Origin: a virus
Strand: one strand, 5' to 3'
IMG/VR virus record: IMGVR_UViG_3300024265_000030
Span: 1 to 64,000 of that record
DNA length: 64,000 bases
Shown here: piece by piece, positions 16,492 to 23,263 of the stretch
Layout: the number at the start of each line of letters is the position of its first letter
Numbering within the stretch: position 1 is the first letter of the stretch
Notes under the pieces: generated by a model
Database searches by the model: none
What the model was told of the DNA's origin: nothing
Seen by the model: only the letters and a program-made list of their open reading frames with translations
Translations under genes and position numbers: made by a program

Positions 16492-16907
16492 AAAAGTTAA
16501 TTATTGTAGTTTTATGTATGTGTATGTTTTTACTTATAGCAGAAGAAAAACGAGTTATAAAGTTATTTGAAAATGGTGTGAGAGATTTTACGTATACTAA
16601 CTCTTTTTGGCTTGTTTCTCCTTTTGTCTTTACTGAACTGTTAGCGGCTTATTCAGTACAGACAAACTACTTGCAAAAAAGTACAAGCCAGGATAAAATA
16701 ATAAATGCTTTAATAACTCAAACTAATTTGGATCTAAAATTAATTAGTTATACTGAAATGCAAAATAAGCAACTAAACACTGAACTTCAGAGTAAGAAAC
16801 TCCAATTAGTGTTGTGGACAGGTGGAAGTTTAGTGGTAGGGATAGGATTAACTGCTTTAATATACAATATAGCAGGTAACCATATAAAATCTATTAATAA
16901 GGAGTAA
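16488..16907 (+). CDS. membrane protein with coiled coil
   Basis: This encodes 139 residues. It has an N-terminal signal or anchor (LIIVVLCMCMFLLIA), a central helical segment rich in Gln/Asn/Leu (residues 60-100), and a C-terminal membrane helix (LVLWTGGSLVVGIGLTALIY). The topology would suit an envelope or lysis accessory protein, but there is no lysis gene nearby to support that. Confidence 0.5.
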   Translation: MKKLIIVVLCMCMFLLIAEEKRVIKLFENGVRDFTYTNSFWLVSPFVFTELLAAYSVQTNYLQKSTSQDKIINALITQTNLDLKLISYTEMQNKQLNTELQSKKLQLVLWTGGSLVVGIGLTALIYNIAGNHIKSINKE

Positions 16908-16911
16908 GTTT

Positions 16912-17814
16912 ATGTCAGAAAATGAAGTAAAAAAAGAGGATGGATCGTCTATACCCATGGATGCAAGAATGGATATACCGGAAGACGCTCCAGGAAATTT
17001 AGAGCCGAATATACCTCAGCCTGAGCCTGAGTTCCTGCGGCCTGGTGTAAATAAGTCTGAAGGAGGTGTACCACACCCTGAGTTCCCGGCAAACGATGAA
17101 AATAAACCTGAAGAAAATATACCTCAGCCTGAGTTTACAAATGAATCAGTAGCAGCTGTACCCCCTCCCCCGCCGCCGCTAATTAATGCAGCAGAAGATA
17201 AATTTATACTGGATGAGCCTGTAGTAATAGACGACTCTGCAGTAACAAATGAATCTGTAGCAGAAGATGAACCTGCAGTAACAGGTGAACCTGTAATAAC
17301 AGATGAGCCTGCAGTAACAGGTGAACCTGTAATAACAGATGAGCCTGCAACAGGAGATGTACCGGCAGCAGGAGATGAGTTGCAAGAAGCTGATGCCCCT
17401 ATCATGAGTAAAAAACAATTGCGCGGCCTTGTAAAAGAAGCAGGTATGAAAATCCCAGGATACAAAAAATTATCTGCAGAAAAATTACAGAAGGCAATTC
17501 ATGAGTATGTTCCTCCGGTAGTAGTAACAGATGAGCCTACAGCAGATATTAAAGATGAAGTACCTGGCGAAGTACCTATTGAAGATACTGAAGAGGGAGC
17601 ACCTAATGAAGAGCATAAAGGTAACTCAGAAATAAGGCACCTTAAAAAAGTTGTAAGAGCAGAGTTAAGTAAAAATTACGCTGAGCGTATACTTACTGCG
17701 TTTGATACAGCACTTAAGGAAGAGAATGATGGTTATCCGAAAAAGATATTACTTGGAGCTATAAAACATATTCTTAATCCTAAAATTGCTGCTAGTATTG
17801 CCCCTAAACTGTAA
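16912..17814 (+). CDS. low-complexity Pro/Glu/Val repeat protein with SAP/HeH-like tail
   Basis: This encodes 300 residues after AAGGAG. Residues 1-160 are disordered: repeated PQPEPEF-like and tandem AVTGEPVITDEP units, with a polyproline run. Residues 165-200 (MSKKQLRGLVKEAGMKIPGYKKLSAEKL) look like a helix-extended-loop-helix or SAP-type nucleic-acid-binding motif. The C-terminal 80 residues are helical. It may be a flexible scaffold that tethers DNA. The repeat DNA itself suggests slippage expansion. Confidence 0.6.
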   Translation: MSENEVKKEDGSSIPMDARMDIPEDAPGNLEPNIPQPEPEFLRPGVNKSEGGVPHPEFPANDENKPEENIPQPEFTNESVAAVPPPPPPLINAAEDKFILDEPVVIDDSAVTNESVAEDEPAVTGEPVITDEPAVTGEPVITDEPATGDVPAAGDELQEADAPIMSKKQLRGLVKEAGMKIPGYKKLSAEKLQKAIHEYVPPVVVTDEPTADIKDEVPGEVPIEDTEEGAPNEEHKGNSEIRHLKKVVRAELSKNYAERILTAFDTALKEENDGYPKKILLGAIKHILNPKIAASIAPKL

Positions 17815-17819
17815 AGATA

Positions 17820-18068
17820 ATGAAAAAATCAATTGAGGATGTTTTAAGAAAAGAACTAGGTAGTATTCATGACTCTGGTAAGTTAAGAGATATTGTAATT
17901 ATTCTTAGTGGTTTATTACTACAGGATATGAAAGCGGTATCTGAAAAATTTACAGAACTTAAGAGACAGTTACAAGAAAGCCCTAATAAAGAAGATGCAT
18001 CTTTTATACGGTTTTTAACTGTACTACTATCTCTTGCTATAGGTAATATGGCTAAAAGAAAAAAATGA
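17820..18068 (+). CDS. small helical protein
   Basis: This encodes 82 residues, alpha-helical (DIVIILSGLLLQDMKAVSEKFTELKR), with a hydrophobic C-terminal helix (IRFLTVLLSLAIGNM). It is coupled to the next gene by ATGA. No family. Confidence 0.5.
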   Translation: MKKSIEDVLRKELGSIHDSGKLRDIVIILSGLLLQDMKAVSEKFTELKRQLQESPNKEDASFIRFLTVLLSLAIGNMAKRKK

Positions 18069-18358
18069 AAAATTATCTAGGCACTAAAGACGTATATAAG
18101 CTTTTACGCATTAGTAAATCAGCCATTAATAACTACGTAAAAACGGGCGTATTTAAAGCAAAAAAGAAAGATCCTTTTGGAAAATCGATTAGGGTTTATA
18201 CATGGGAAGATATACGGCAATTAGCTTTATTAAGGTACGGACCTATAGTTACTAAGGAATTTATAATCAAATGTCCTTACGGTACCTGTAAAAAGCCAAT
18301 GAAGGTCTCGCTATTATACTTAGCATATGAAGAATTAAAAAGTAAAAAGTATATTTAA
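18065..18358 (+). CDS. excisionase/MerR-like helix-turn-helix protein
   Basis: This encodes 97 residues: GTKDVYKLLRISKSAINNYVKTGVF is a MerR/Xis-type HTH, followed by a wing (FGKSIRVYTWEDIRQLALL) and a CPYGTC pair. It is probably a small DNA-binding regulator. The stop overlaps the next ATG. Confidence 0.65.
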   Translation: MKNYLGTKDVYKLLRISKSAINNYVKTGVFKAKKKDPFGKSIRVYTWEDIRQLALLRYGPIVTKEFIIKCPYGTCKKPMKVSLLYLAYEELKSKKYI

Positions 18359-18612
18359 TGGAGAGTAATATGGAAGATCTACAAAAACAGATTGAAGATT
18401 TAATTAATAGAAATTGTGCTGAAAATGAGAGTAATACACCTGATTTTATTTTAGCTGAGTATCTACTCGATTGTTTAAGAACATGGAATAATACAACGAA
18501 AAAAAGAGATAAGTGGTACTCAGTTAATTTAGAGCCTGGTAATAGTAGTTTTGCTTGCTGTACCGACTCTGATAAAGCAGTTAAAAATGCCCATCATGAA
18601 GAGGTACACTAA
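18358..18612 (+). CDS. conserved phage small protein (NTPDFILAEYLLDCL)
   Basis: This encodes 84 residues. The string NESNTPDFILAEYLLDCL is one I recognise from many phage and prophage proteins of unknown function. A second in-frame ATG (18370) follows GGAGAG and may be the true start. It is the last gene before the structured RNA region. Confidence 0.65.
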   Translation: MESNMEDLQKQIEDLINRNCAENESNTPDFILAEYLLDCLRTWNNTTKKRDKWYSVNLEPGNSSFACCTDSDKAVKNAHHEEVH

Positions 18613-19165
18613 AATATACACAAGGGCAACGATACTGACACCCTTGCAAGAAAACGGACAGTAGAGGAAAAACTTCTTCTGGTATCACGGCAGTCGAGAA
18701 GCCAAGTAAACAGAGAGGATAAAGGAGGTTAAACCCTCCTCCACGCGAGAGCCGCGTTAGGATCAACTGGTGGTTGCTGAGGGATTGCGCATAACCGATG
18801 TAATTGACTGCCACGTTTTATTATCTAGTAGAGCGGACGATATCCATCCTTACTAACGTAAGGAGACAGAGGCGAGTTCATAGAAATATGTTCCGGATTT
18901 TCTATGCTCTATAAAGATAGAGGCTTTTGTGGTTTAGCCTACTGTTCAATTAAACACTCCCTCTTCAGAAACGTGGGCTACGTTTTTGGCGGTTTTCAAG
19001 GTTTGTCTGTATCAAACCTTGGTTATGGAAAAAGGGAGATTTGTAACTTCCTACTATGATGGCTGAGGGTGTCTTGCTGCCGGTGAGGAGTTCTGCAGAA
19101 TTTCAAGACACGGATGGATCTACTGGGAAACCGGGGAGAATGCGGCCCGATGCCATGTCTTTATT
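18613..19165 (+). ncRNA. long structured RNA candidate (about 550 nt)
   Basis: No protein frame spans this stretch, but it is full of perfect inverted repeats: CAAGGG/CCCTTG (18621/18641), GGCAGTC/GACTGCC (18689/18806), GGAGG/CCTCC (18724/18735), CCTTAC/GTAAGG (18848/18858), CATAGAAA/TTTCTATG (18879/18899), CTCTAT/ATAGAG (18907/18917), CTCCCT/AGGGAG (18957/19033) enclosing CAAGGTTTG/CAAACCTTG (18997/19013), and GTGTCTTG/CAAGACAC (19069/19104). It is more G+C-rich than the flanking genes. Size and phage setting resemble the ROOL or GOLLD classes, but I cannot match a consensus by eye, and I see no group I or II intron core. Confidence 0.7.
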
Positions 19166-19174
19166 TATGTTATT

Positions 19175-19417
19175 ATGATTATAAATAAGAAACGTATCTT
19201 TTGGATCTTAATATGTGGTTTGTGGGTATTTAATATTTATATGCTCTTTTTTAGAAGAACACAGCCGCAAGAACACGTTATTAAGTTTACCAATATTGAG
19301 GATTTACGAAAAGAAGATCCTGAGGATCCTCGCATAAAAGAATTTGAAGAAATAATTGAAGAATGGAGGCCAATAATTGAATTGAATATTAGAGCATGGA
19401 TTAAATCAAATGAATGA
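19175..19417 (+). CDS. small single-pass membrane protein
   Basis: This encodes 80 residues. The N-terminal anchor (IFWILICGLWVFNIYMLFF) is followed by an acidic helical domain. It sits between two structured RNA candidates. No strong ribosome site is seen. A 17-codon frame follows at 19427 that I do not call. Confidence 0.5.
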   Translation: MIINKKRIFWILICGLWVFNIYMLFFRRTQPQEHVIKFTNIEDLRKEDPEDPRIKEFEEIIEEWRPIIELNIRAWIKSNE

Positions 19418-19447
19418 GGAAATTATATGAGTCACAATTGCTTTTAC

Positions 19448-19476
19448 TTGATTTATGTTGTATACTTTATTATCTT
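19448..19476 (+). promoter_or_regulatory. promoter-like sequence upstream of the acidic peptide and second RNA
   Basis: TTGATT (19448-19453), a 17-base spacer, then TATCTT (19471-19476), in an AT-rich gap before AAAGGAGG. It would transcribe the acidic gene and the RNA beyond it. Confidence 0.4.
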
Positions 19477-19492
19477 ATAAAAGGAGGAAACT

Positions 19493-19651
19493 ATGACTGA
19501 TGAAGAAAAAAACGATGACGCTCTGGAAGAAACTGCAGACGATACTGTAGAGGAAGGAACTACAGACGATAAGTCTGCTGACTATGATGATGAGTCTGCT
19601 GATGATGAGTCTGCTGATGATGATGATGAATCTACAGATGATGATGAGTAA
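19493..19651 (+). CDS. extremely acidic repeat peptide
   Basis: This encodes 52 residues behind a perfect AAAGGAGG. More than half the residues are Asp or Glu, in repeats such as DDESADDESADDDDEST. It has only one lysine cluster (EEKND). It may mimic nucleic acid or bind basic proteins. The opposite strand has an open frame, but that is a by-product of the repeat. Confidence 0.6.
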   Translation: MTDEEKNDDALEETADDTVEEGTTDDKSADYDDESADDESADDDDESTDDDE

Positions 19652-19674
19652 ATAGAACAACGAGGAATAACATA

Positions 19675-20040
19675 ACATTTTTACCCAGTCGTTATAGACG
19701 TAGGTTCAAACCAAACTGGGTAAATAAAAGCTGTGACTGAATAACTGATGTAGTGTGAGTAAGGTATATACCACCCTGAGGAAATGCAGGGTAAAAAGCT
19801 TACTTAGCTTGGTATGGTAGTTCTCTGTGGAAATTAAGGTATTCTCTTTTATAAATGGACCAATTTATAAAAGAGAAGTCGGCACGTATGGATATACTCT
19901 ACTCTACCGTGTCCGTGGGGGTAAAGCCCTTCTCCATTTATTTCTGGGACGTACGCGACTTCCAGAAGGATGACTGAAAATTTAACTGCAGACTTAACTT
20001 GTAGGTAAAATGACAATCCTATCGGCTTTTTATTCTAAAG
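19675..20040 (+). ncRNA. second structured RNA candidate (about 360 nt)
   Basis: There is no protein frame. Inverted repeats: TTTACCCAGT/ACTGGGTAAA (19680/19715), enclosing a T-loop-like GGTTCAAACC; AGTAAG/CTTACT (19758/19799) around ACCCTG/CAGGGT (19773/19787); a 14-bp perfect hairpin with loop GGACCA at 19843-19876; and GGCACG with CGTGTC (19881/19908, one wobble). It ends in GGCTTTTTATT near 20025-20035, a possible terminator. It lies between the acidic peptide and the DUF433 gene. Confidence 0.65.
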
Positions 20041-20053
20041 GACAACACTAAAA

Positions 20054-20281
20054 ATGGAATTAATAACTTATAACAATAACAGACCTTTTATTAAAGACAC
20101 AAATATATCTCTAGCAGAGATTGCTAAAAGCTTACAGGGAGAATTGTCGATCGATAACATTTTAAAATCGTTCCCTAGCTTAACCCTTAGTCAAGCAATT
20201 GTAGCTTTTCTCTTTTGGAAAAACAGTAAACATGAAAAACTGTTTACTGAAAATAGTGAAGCTGTAGCTAATATAGCTTAA
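20054..20281 (+). CDS. DUF433-like protein
   Basis: This encodes 75 residues. RPFIKDTNISLAEIAKSL ... SIDNILKSFPSLTLSQAIVAF follows the DUF433 pattern (a small helix-turn-helix-like domain, often the antitoxin of a PIN-type toxin). No toxin gene is adjacent; the neighbours are structured RNAs and an RRM protein, so a role with RNA or transcription is possible. AAAGGACAACAC upstream gives the ribosome site. Confidence 0.65.
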   Translation: MELITYNNNRPFIKDTNISLAEIAKSLQGELSIDNILKSFPSLTLSQAIVAFLFWKNSKHEKLFTENSEAVANIA

Positions 20282-20308
20282 ATATATAATAAATAGGAGT
20301 AGAAAAAG

Positions 20309-20587
20309 ATGTCAGAAAACACAAACATTTATGTCGGGAATATCCCTTATTCCGCAGACGAAGGATCGTTGAGGGAGCTATTCGTTAAACACGGAGAGGT
20401 AGAATCTGTGAAGGTAATAACTGACAGAGATTCTGGTAAATCTAAAGGATTTGCCTTTATTAACATGATGGATGAAGAAGGAACTCAATCTGCAATTAGT
20501 AATCTACACGAATCTGATATGGACGGTAGAAAATTGGTTGTAAATATTGCCAGGCCCCGTAAACAGCAGGAAAATAGAAGCTATTAG
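20309..20587 (+). CDS. RRM-type RNA-binding protein
   Basis: This encodes 92 residues, a single complete RNA recognition motif. RNP2 is IYVGNI and RNP1 is KGFAFINM, with the usual betaalphabeta-betaalphabeta spacing (SLRELFVKHGEVESVKVI; ESDMDGRKLVVNIARP). A basic, Gln-rich tail follows. Bacterial RRM proteins are short and bind single-stranded RNA. This one sits among three structured RNA candidates, so binding those RNAs is a natural hypothesis. Confidence 0.93.
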   Translation: MSENTNIYVGNIPYSADEGSLRELFVKHGEVESVKVITDRDSGKSKGFAFINMMDEEGTQSAISNLHESDMDGRKLVVNIARPRKQQENRSY

Positions 20588-20798
20588 AGGCGGCATTTAT
20601 CTTTAGGTAAAGAGCTTAAACCCAGCTATAAGAAATTACTCACACACAAATTTATCAAGGATATATCAAGACAGTATTACCATGTTTGCAAACATAGGTA
20701 TGTACCCGGGACTATCAGATACAGCATCTGTAAGAGTAACTGTATATGATAGTTCCGGCTGTGTTGATATGTATCTCTACATTGAGCCTACTGAATAA
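20588..20798 (+). pseudogene. decayed copy of the gene at 21122
   Basis: The stretch parallels the gene at 21122 almost codon for codon (RRHLSLGKELKPSYKKLL ... ISRQYYHVCKHRY; later YDSSGCVDMYLYIEP in another frame). It lacks a start codon and carries an internal deletion that shifts the frame near 20725. It directly follows the RRM stop. It is a tandem-duplication remnant split by the RNA at 20796 and the gene at 20938. Confidence 0.8.
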
Positions 20799-20910
20799 TT
20801 ATACTGTGGGCTTCCCCTGGCCACTGACAATGGAAGCATCTGTACGGGCAGCCATGAAGTTTCCCCAGCCCGTGAATAACCGGATATCAGGGTGGCTTAC
20901 TATATAATTA
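20796..20910 (+). ncRNA. third, small structured RNA candidate (about 115 nt)
   Basis: The outer stem is TAATTATA/TATAATTA (20796/20903). Inside are GCTTCC/GGAAGC (20810/20832) and ACGGGC/GCCCGT (20844/20869). It is G+C-rich against AT-rich surroundings and has no protein frame. It could be a small RNA, a cis-regulatory leader of the gene at 20938, or a relic of the pseudogene's 3' flank. Confidence 0.5.
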
Positions 20911-20937
20911 TTTAGGACAGAAGTGAGGATTTATTTT

Positions 20938-21129
20938 ATGAGTTGTGACCATCACATAGAAAAGAGAAATTTTATATGTATTAGGGATTCTGCTATTGTT
21001 TATAAATGTAGCTGTGGTATGTATGTTTTTAATTCTACTCCAGAGGGAGTAGTAGCTGAGGATAGTGACCGTATGACAGATACTTTGCGGAATGTGCTGC
21101 AGGCAGTAAAAGGTATGTTTGGTGGGTAG
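20938..21129 (+). CDS. small His/Cys metal-binding protein
   Basis: This encodes 63 residues from the ATG at 20938 (GAGGA eight bases upstream); a GTG at 20923 is the alternative. CDHHIEKRNFIC and KCSCGMY give four cysteines and two histidines, probably one zinc site. It overlaps the following gene. Confidence 0.55.
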   Translation: MSCDHHIEKRNFICIRDSAIVYKCSCGMYVFNSTPEGVVAEDSDRMTDTLRNVLQAVKGMFGG

Positions 21130-21397
21130 ACATTTATCTTTAAGTAAAGAACTGAAACCTGGCTATAAGAAACTTCTCAAGCATAAATTTGTTAAGAACA
21201 TATCCAGACAATACTACAGTGTTTGTAAACATAGATATAAATCAGGCACTATTCGTTATAAAGCGGATACATTTTCCGGGATTCGGGTAACCGGTTATGA
21301 TAGTTCCGGTTGTGTTGGTATGTATATCTACATTGAGCCTAAAGATAAAATTGAAGATGTAAAAAGATTTATAGAAAAAGAATGGAGGGTAGTATGA
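21122..21397 (+). CDS. hypothetical basic protein (parent of the pseudogene at 20588)
   Basis: This encodes 91 residues from the GTG at 21122 (or TTG at 21119). Basic N-terminus (RHLSLSKELKPGYKKLLKHKF), a beta-rich middle, and GYDSSGCVGMYIYIEP. A near-identical but broken copy lies 530 bases upstream. Function unknown. Confidence 0.6.
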   Translation: MGRHLSLSKELKPGYKKLLKHKFVKNISRQYYSVCKHRYKSGTIRYKADTFSGIRVTGYDSSGCVGMYIYIEPKDKIEDVKRFIEKEWRVV

Positions 21398-21561
21398 CTG
21401 ACGAAGAAGAACAAGAAATTGCTTTTCAAAAAGAATTAGATGATAGTCCACTATCAGGTCCTCCTCAGAGTGTAAAGTGCGGTGGTAGTGGGTCCGGTTT
21501 AGCAATAGCAATAATGTTGGGAGGTATGGCTTTAATTATATTAAAGCTGTTTTCCTGGTGA
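21394..21561 (+). CDS. small C-terminally anchored membrane protein
   Basis: This encodes 55 residues: an acidic start (MTDEEEQEIAFQKELDD), a Gly/Ser linker, then a C-terminal membrane helix (LAIAIMLGGMALIILKLF). ATGA overlap with the upstream gene and an upstream GGAGGG support it. Confidence 0.55.
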   Translation: MTDEEEQEIAFQKELDDSPLSGPPQSVKCGGSGSGLAIAIMLGGMALIILKLFSW

Positions 21562-21589
21562 TATATTCTACCCAGAGACAGGAGTATAA

Positions 21590-21802
21590 ATGTTTAACCC
21601 AAACGGTAAACGCAAGATGTTTGAATATATGGGAGAAAACTCAGCAGGATCGATAATAGAAGAAAGATGGATTGATGTTGAAATCCTGGACTGTGATGAG
21701 GATGAGAAAGTTTATGTAGTTCGACATGAGTATGGTTCAGTGGAGAAGATCGAAAAAAAGAATGGGGATGAGTATCAGTTCTATGATGAGAGGGAGGTGT
21801 AG
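21590..21802 (+). CDS. small beta-rich hypothetical protein
   Basis: This encodes 70 residues with GACAGGAG upstream. The pattern (WIDVEILDCDEDEKVYVVRHEYGSV) suggests a small beta barrel. It shares its last base with the next GTG. Confidence 0.5.
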   Translation: MFNPNGKRKMFEYMGENSAGSIIEERWIDVEILDCDEDEKVYVVRHEYGSVEKIEKKNGDEYQFYDEREV

Positions 21803-22065
21803 TGGATGATAAATCTATTTTAAAAAGGGTAATTGATCGGTACTGGATCCCAAAGGTAAATATGTGTGGTGAGTATAAAGGTGTTGTAGGATTCATAGCT
21901 ATAAGAAGAACTCATAATCCTAAGAAGTGGAGTTGTTATATAGCAGGGGTACCAGGCAGCGATACTGATAATGATATTTGTTTGGTGGTAGAGCACGGTA
22001 CTAAGCTGCAGCCTCGTGCTGCGGTAGCTATGTTTCCGTCTCTTGATATAGCTGATTATGAGTAA
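21802..22065 (+). CDS. hypothetical protein
   Basis: This encodes 87 residues from a GTG. The block GEYKGVVGFIAIRRTHNPKKW suggests a compact alpha/beta fold. Its stop immediately precedes the tRNA-like sequence. No family is recognised. Confidence 0.5.
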   Translation: MDDKSILKRVIDRYWIPKVNMCGEYKGVVGFIAIRRTHNPKKWSCYIAGVPGSDTDNDICLVVEHGTKLQPRAAVAMFPSLDIADYE

Positions 22066-22149
22066 GCCAGAATGGTGGAATAGACAGATACGCTTATCTC
22101 AAAAGCAGACGGGGGTAAACTCATGCCGGTTCGAGACCGGCTCCGGGCA
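22066..22149 (+). tRNA. degenerate tRNA-Leu (CAA)
   Basis: It lines up with bacterial tRNA-Leu along its length: D-arm TGGTGGAATAGACAGATACG, loop CTCAAAA with anticodon CAA, a long variable arm, and a perfect T-arm (GCCGG TTCGAGA CCGGC, 22125-22141). The acceptor stem (22066-22072 with 22142-22148) has two mismatches and the anticodon stem is mostly unpaired or wobble. No CCA is encoded. It may be a decayed or highly diverged tRNA. Confidence 0.65.
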
Positions 22150-22199
22150 TATTATATTATTTCGTATTTTAACCTTCTCTTGTCAACAAGTAGTGGCTT

Positions 22200-22229
22200 G
22201 TGGGTAATATGATAGTCCCACCGGTTTTT
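22200..22229 (+). terminator. rho-independent-like terminator of the left block
   Basis: GTGGG (22200-22204) pairs with CCCAC (22217-22221), followed by CGG and five T. It lies between the end of the rightward block and the convergent leftward genes. Confidence 0.55.
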
Positions 22230-22485
22230 ATATAATTATATGTTTAATATTTCGGTTATTTACAAAATGAGCTTCGTTATAATAAGTAAATAGTTCTTTT
22301 GCGTATTTCTTCAATTGATATCTTTTATAGACATCTGTCAGTCTGCTATAAAGAAGTTTCACCTCGGAGTATGTCAATTCTTTGATGTGTCTTTTGTATA
22401 TCTCTCCTGCAAGCACTTTTTCAAATACCATATTTCTGAAATGATTGGATAATAGTTTTAAAATGAGGTTATTATTTATTTGCAC
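22228..22485 (-). CDS. small basic helical protein
   Basis: This encodes 85 residues from a GTG preceded by AAGGAAG and overlapping the previous stop by 14 bases; longer in-frame starts fall inside the upstream gene. It is rich in Lys, Tyr and Leu, helical (YKRYQLKKYAKELFTYY). It ends the leftward block opposite the terminator. Function unknown. Confidence 0.5.
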   Translation of the reverse strand: MQINNNLILKLLSNHFRNMVFEKVLAGEIYKRHIKELTYSEVKLLYSRLTDVYKRYQLKKYAKELFTYYNEAHFVNNRNIKHIII

Positions 22486-23263
22486 GGTTTCTTCCTTTTG
22501 AAATAAAATCATCTCTATTAAATTGCTCAGGAAAATCTCTTTCAGCATTATACTTTAATCGAAACTTTTCATAGGAATCTTTACTGTTAATATAATCGTA
22601 CACATATGTTTTGTAAGAATCTCTTTTATATTTAAGTCTTTTTATATGAGTAAAGTCCTTTTTATTAAATAGATCAGGAAAATCTATTTCAGCATTATGC
22701 TTTAAACAAATCTTCTCAACCCTATCAGAACTTTTACGATAATCAGTCGTGTATTTTTTATAACTACTTCTTTTATGTTTAAGTCTTTTTATATGAGTAA
22801 AATCGTCTTTATTAAATAAATCAGGAAAATCTCTTTTCGCAGCTCTTCTATACCCTATAGTCTCAAGCATTGTAGTTGAATTTTTATATGCTTGTTTATA
22901 TTCTTCGTAAGTATCTTTAACATATTTACGTAAATAGTTAAAATCATTTGTATTAAACTGATCAGGGAAATCTTTCTTAGCATTATCTTTTAGAGAACTT
23001 CGTTCACTATACTTAATACTCTTATTATAATCTATAACGTATTTTATATAAAAATCCCTTTTATGTTGTCCTTTATTTGCCCACAATTTAAACTCGTTTG
23101 TAATTAATCTTTTTAGATATTTGAAAGAAAGTATATGATTCTTATTTAACATAGCTTCTGATTTATTCCGAGGTACAGTATAATTGACAAGATTATGTGA
23201 GTATTTAATTAAATTAGTTATATATACTAATGATTTCTTATCTTCTTTATTAAACTGTCGCAT
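22472..23263 (-). CDS. tandem-repeat protein (four ~48-residue repeats)
   Basis: This encodes 263 residues. After a 65-residue head come four repeats, each with an aromatic helix (KRDSYKTYVYDYINS), an ENAxxDFPDLFN core (NAERDFPEQFNRDDF; RAAKRDFPDLFNKDDF), and THIKRLK as a link. The repeats are basic and aromatic, which would suit DNA or RNA binding. It overlaps the helicase gene by 14 bases and probably works with it. I know no named family. Confidence 0.65.
   Translation of the reverse strand: MRQFNKEDKKSLVYITNLIKYSHNLVNYTVPRNKSEAMLNKNHILSFKYLKRLITNEFKLWANKGQHKRDFYIKYVIDYNKSIKYSERSSLKDNAKKDFPDQFNTNDFNYLRKYVKDTYEEYKQAYKNSTTMLETIGYRRAAKRDFPDLFNKDDFTHIKRLKHKRSSYKKYTTDYRKSSDRVEKICLKHNAEIDFPDLFNKKDFTHIKRLKYKRDSYKTYVYDYINSKDSYEKFRLKYNAERDFPEQFNRDDFISKGRNRANK

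Noticed and set aside
17124-17465. Long reverse-strand frames opposite the 16912 repeat gene
   Set aside because: They are by-products of the repetitive forward gene (GAT/GAG-rich codons), with no ribosome site or known pattern.
18613-19165. Group I or group II intron
   Set aside because: I could not find the P3/P7 core sequences or a domain V hairpin, and no split gene flanks it.
19475-19678. Reverse-strand hydrophobic frame opposite the acidic peptide
   Set aside because: The Ser/Ile-rich product is just the complement of Asp/Glu codon repeats.
20796-20910. Cobalamin riboswitch, because of a GCCACTG word
   Set aside because: The other conserved parts (B12 box and surrounding stems) are not present, and no cobalamin gene follows.
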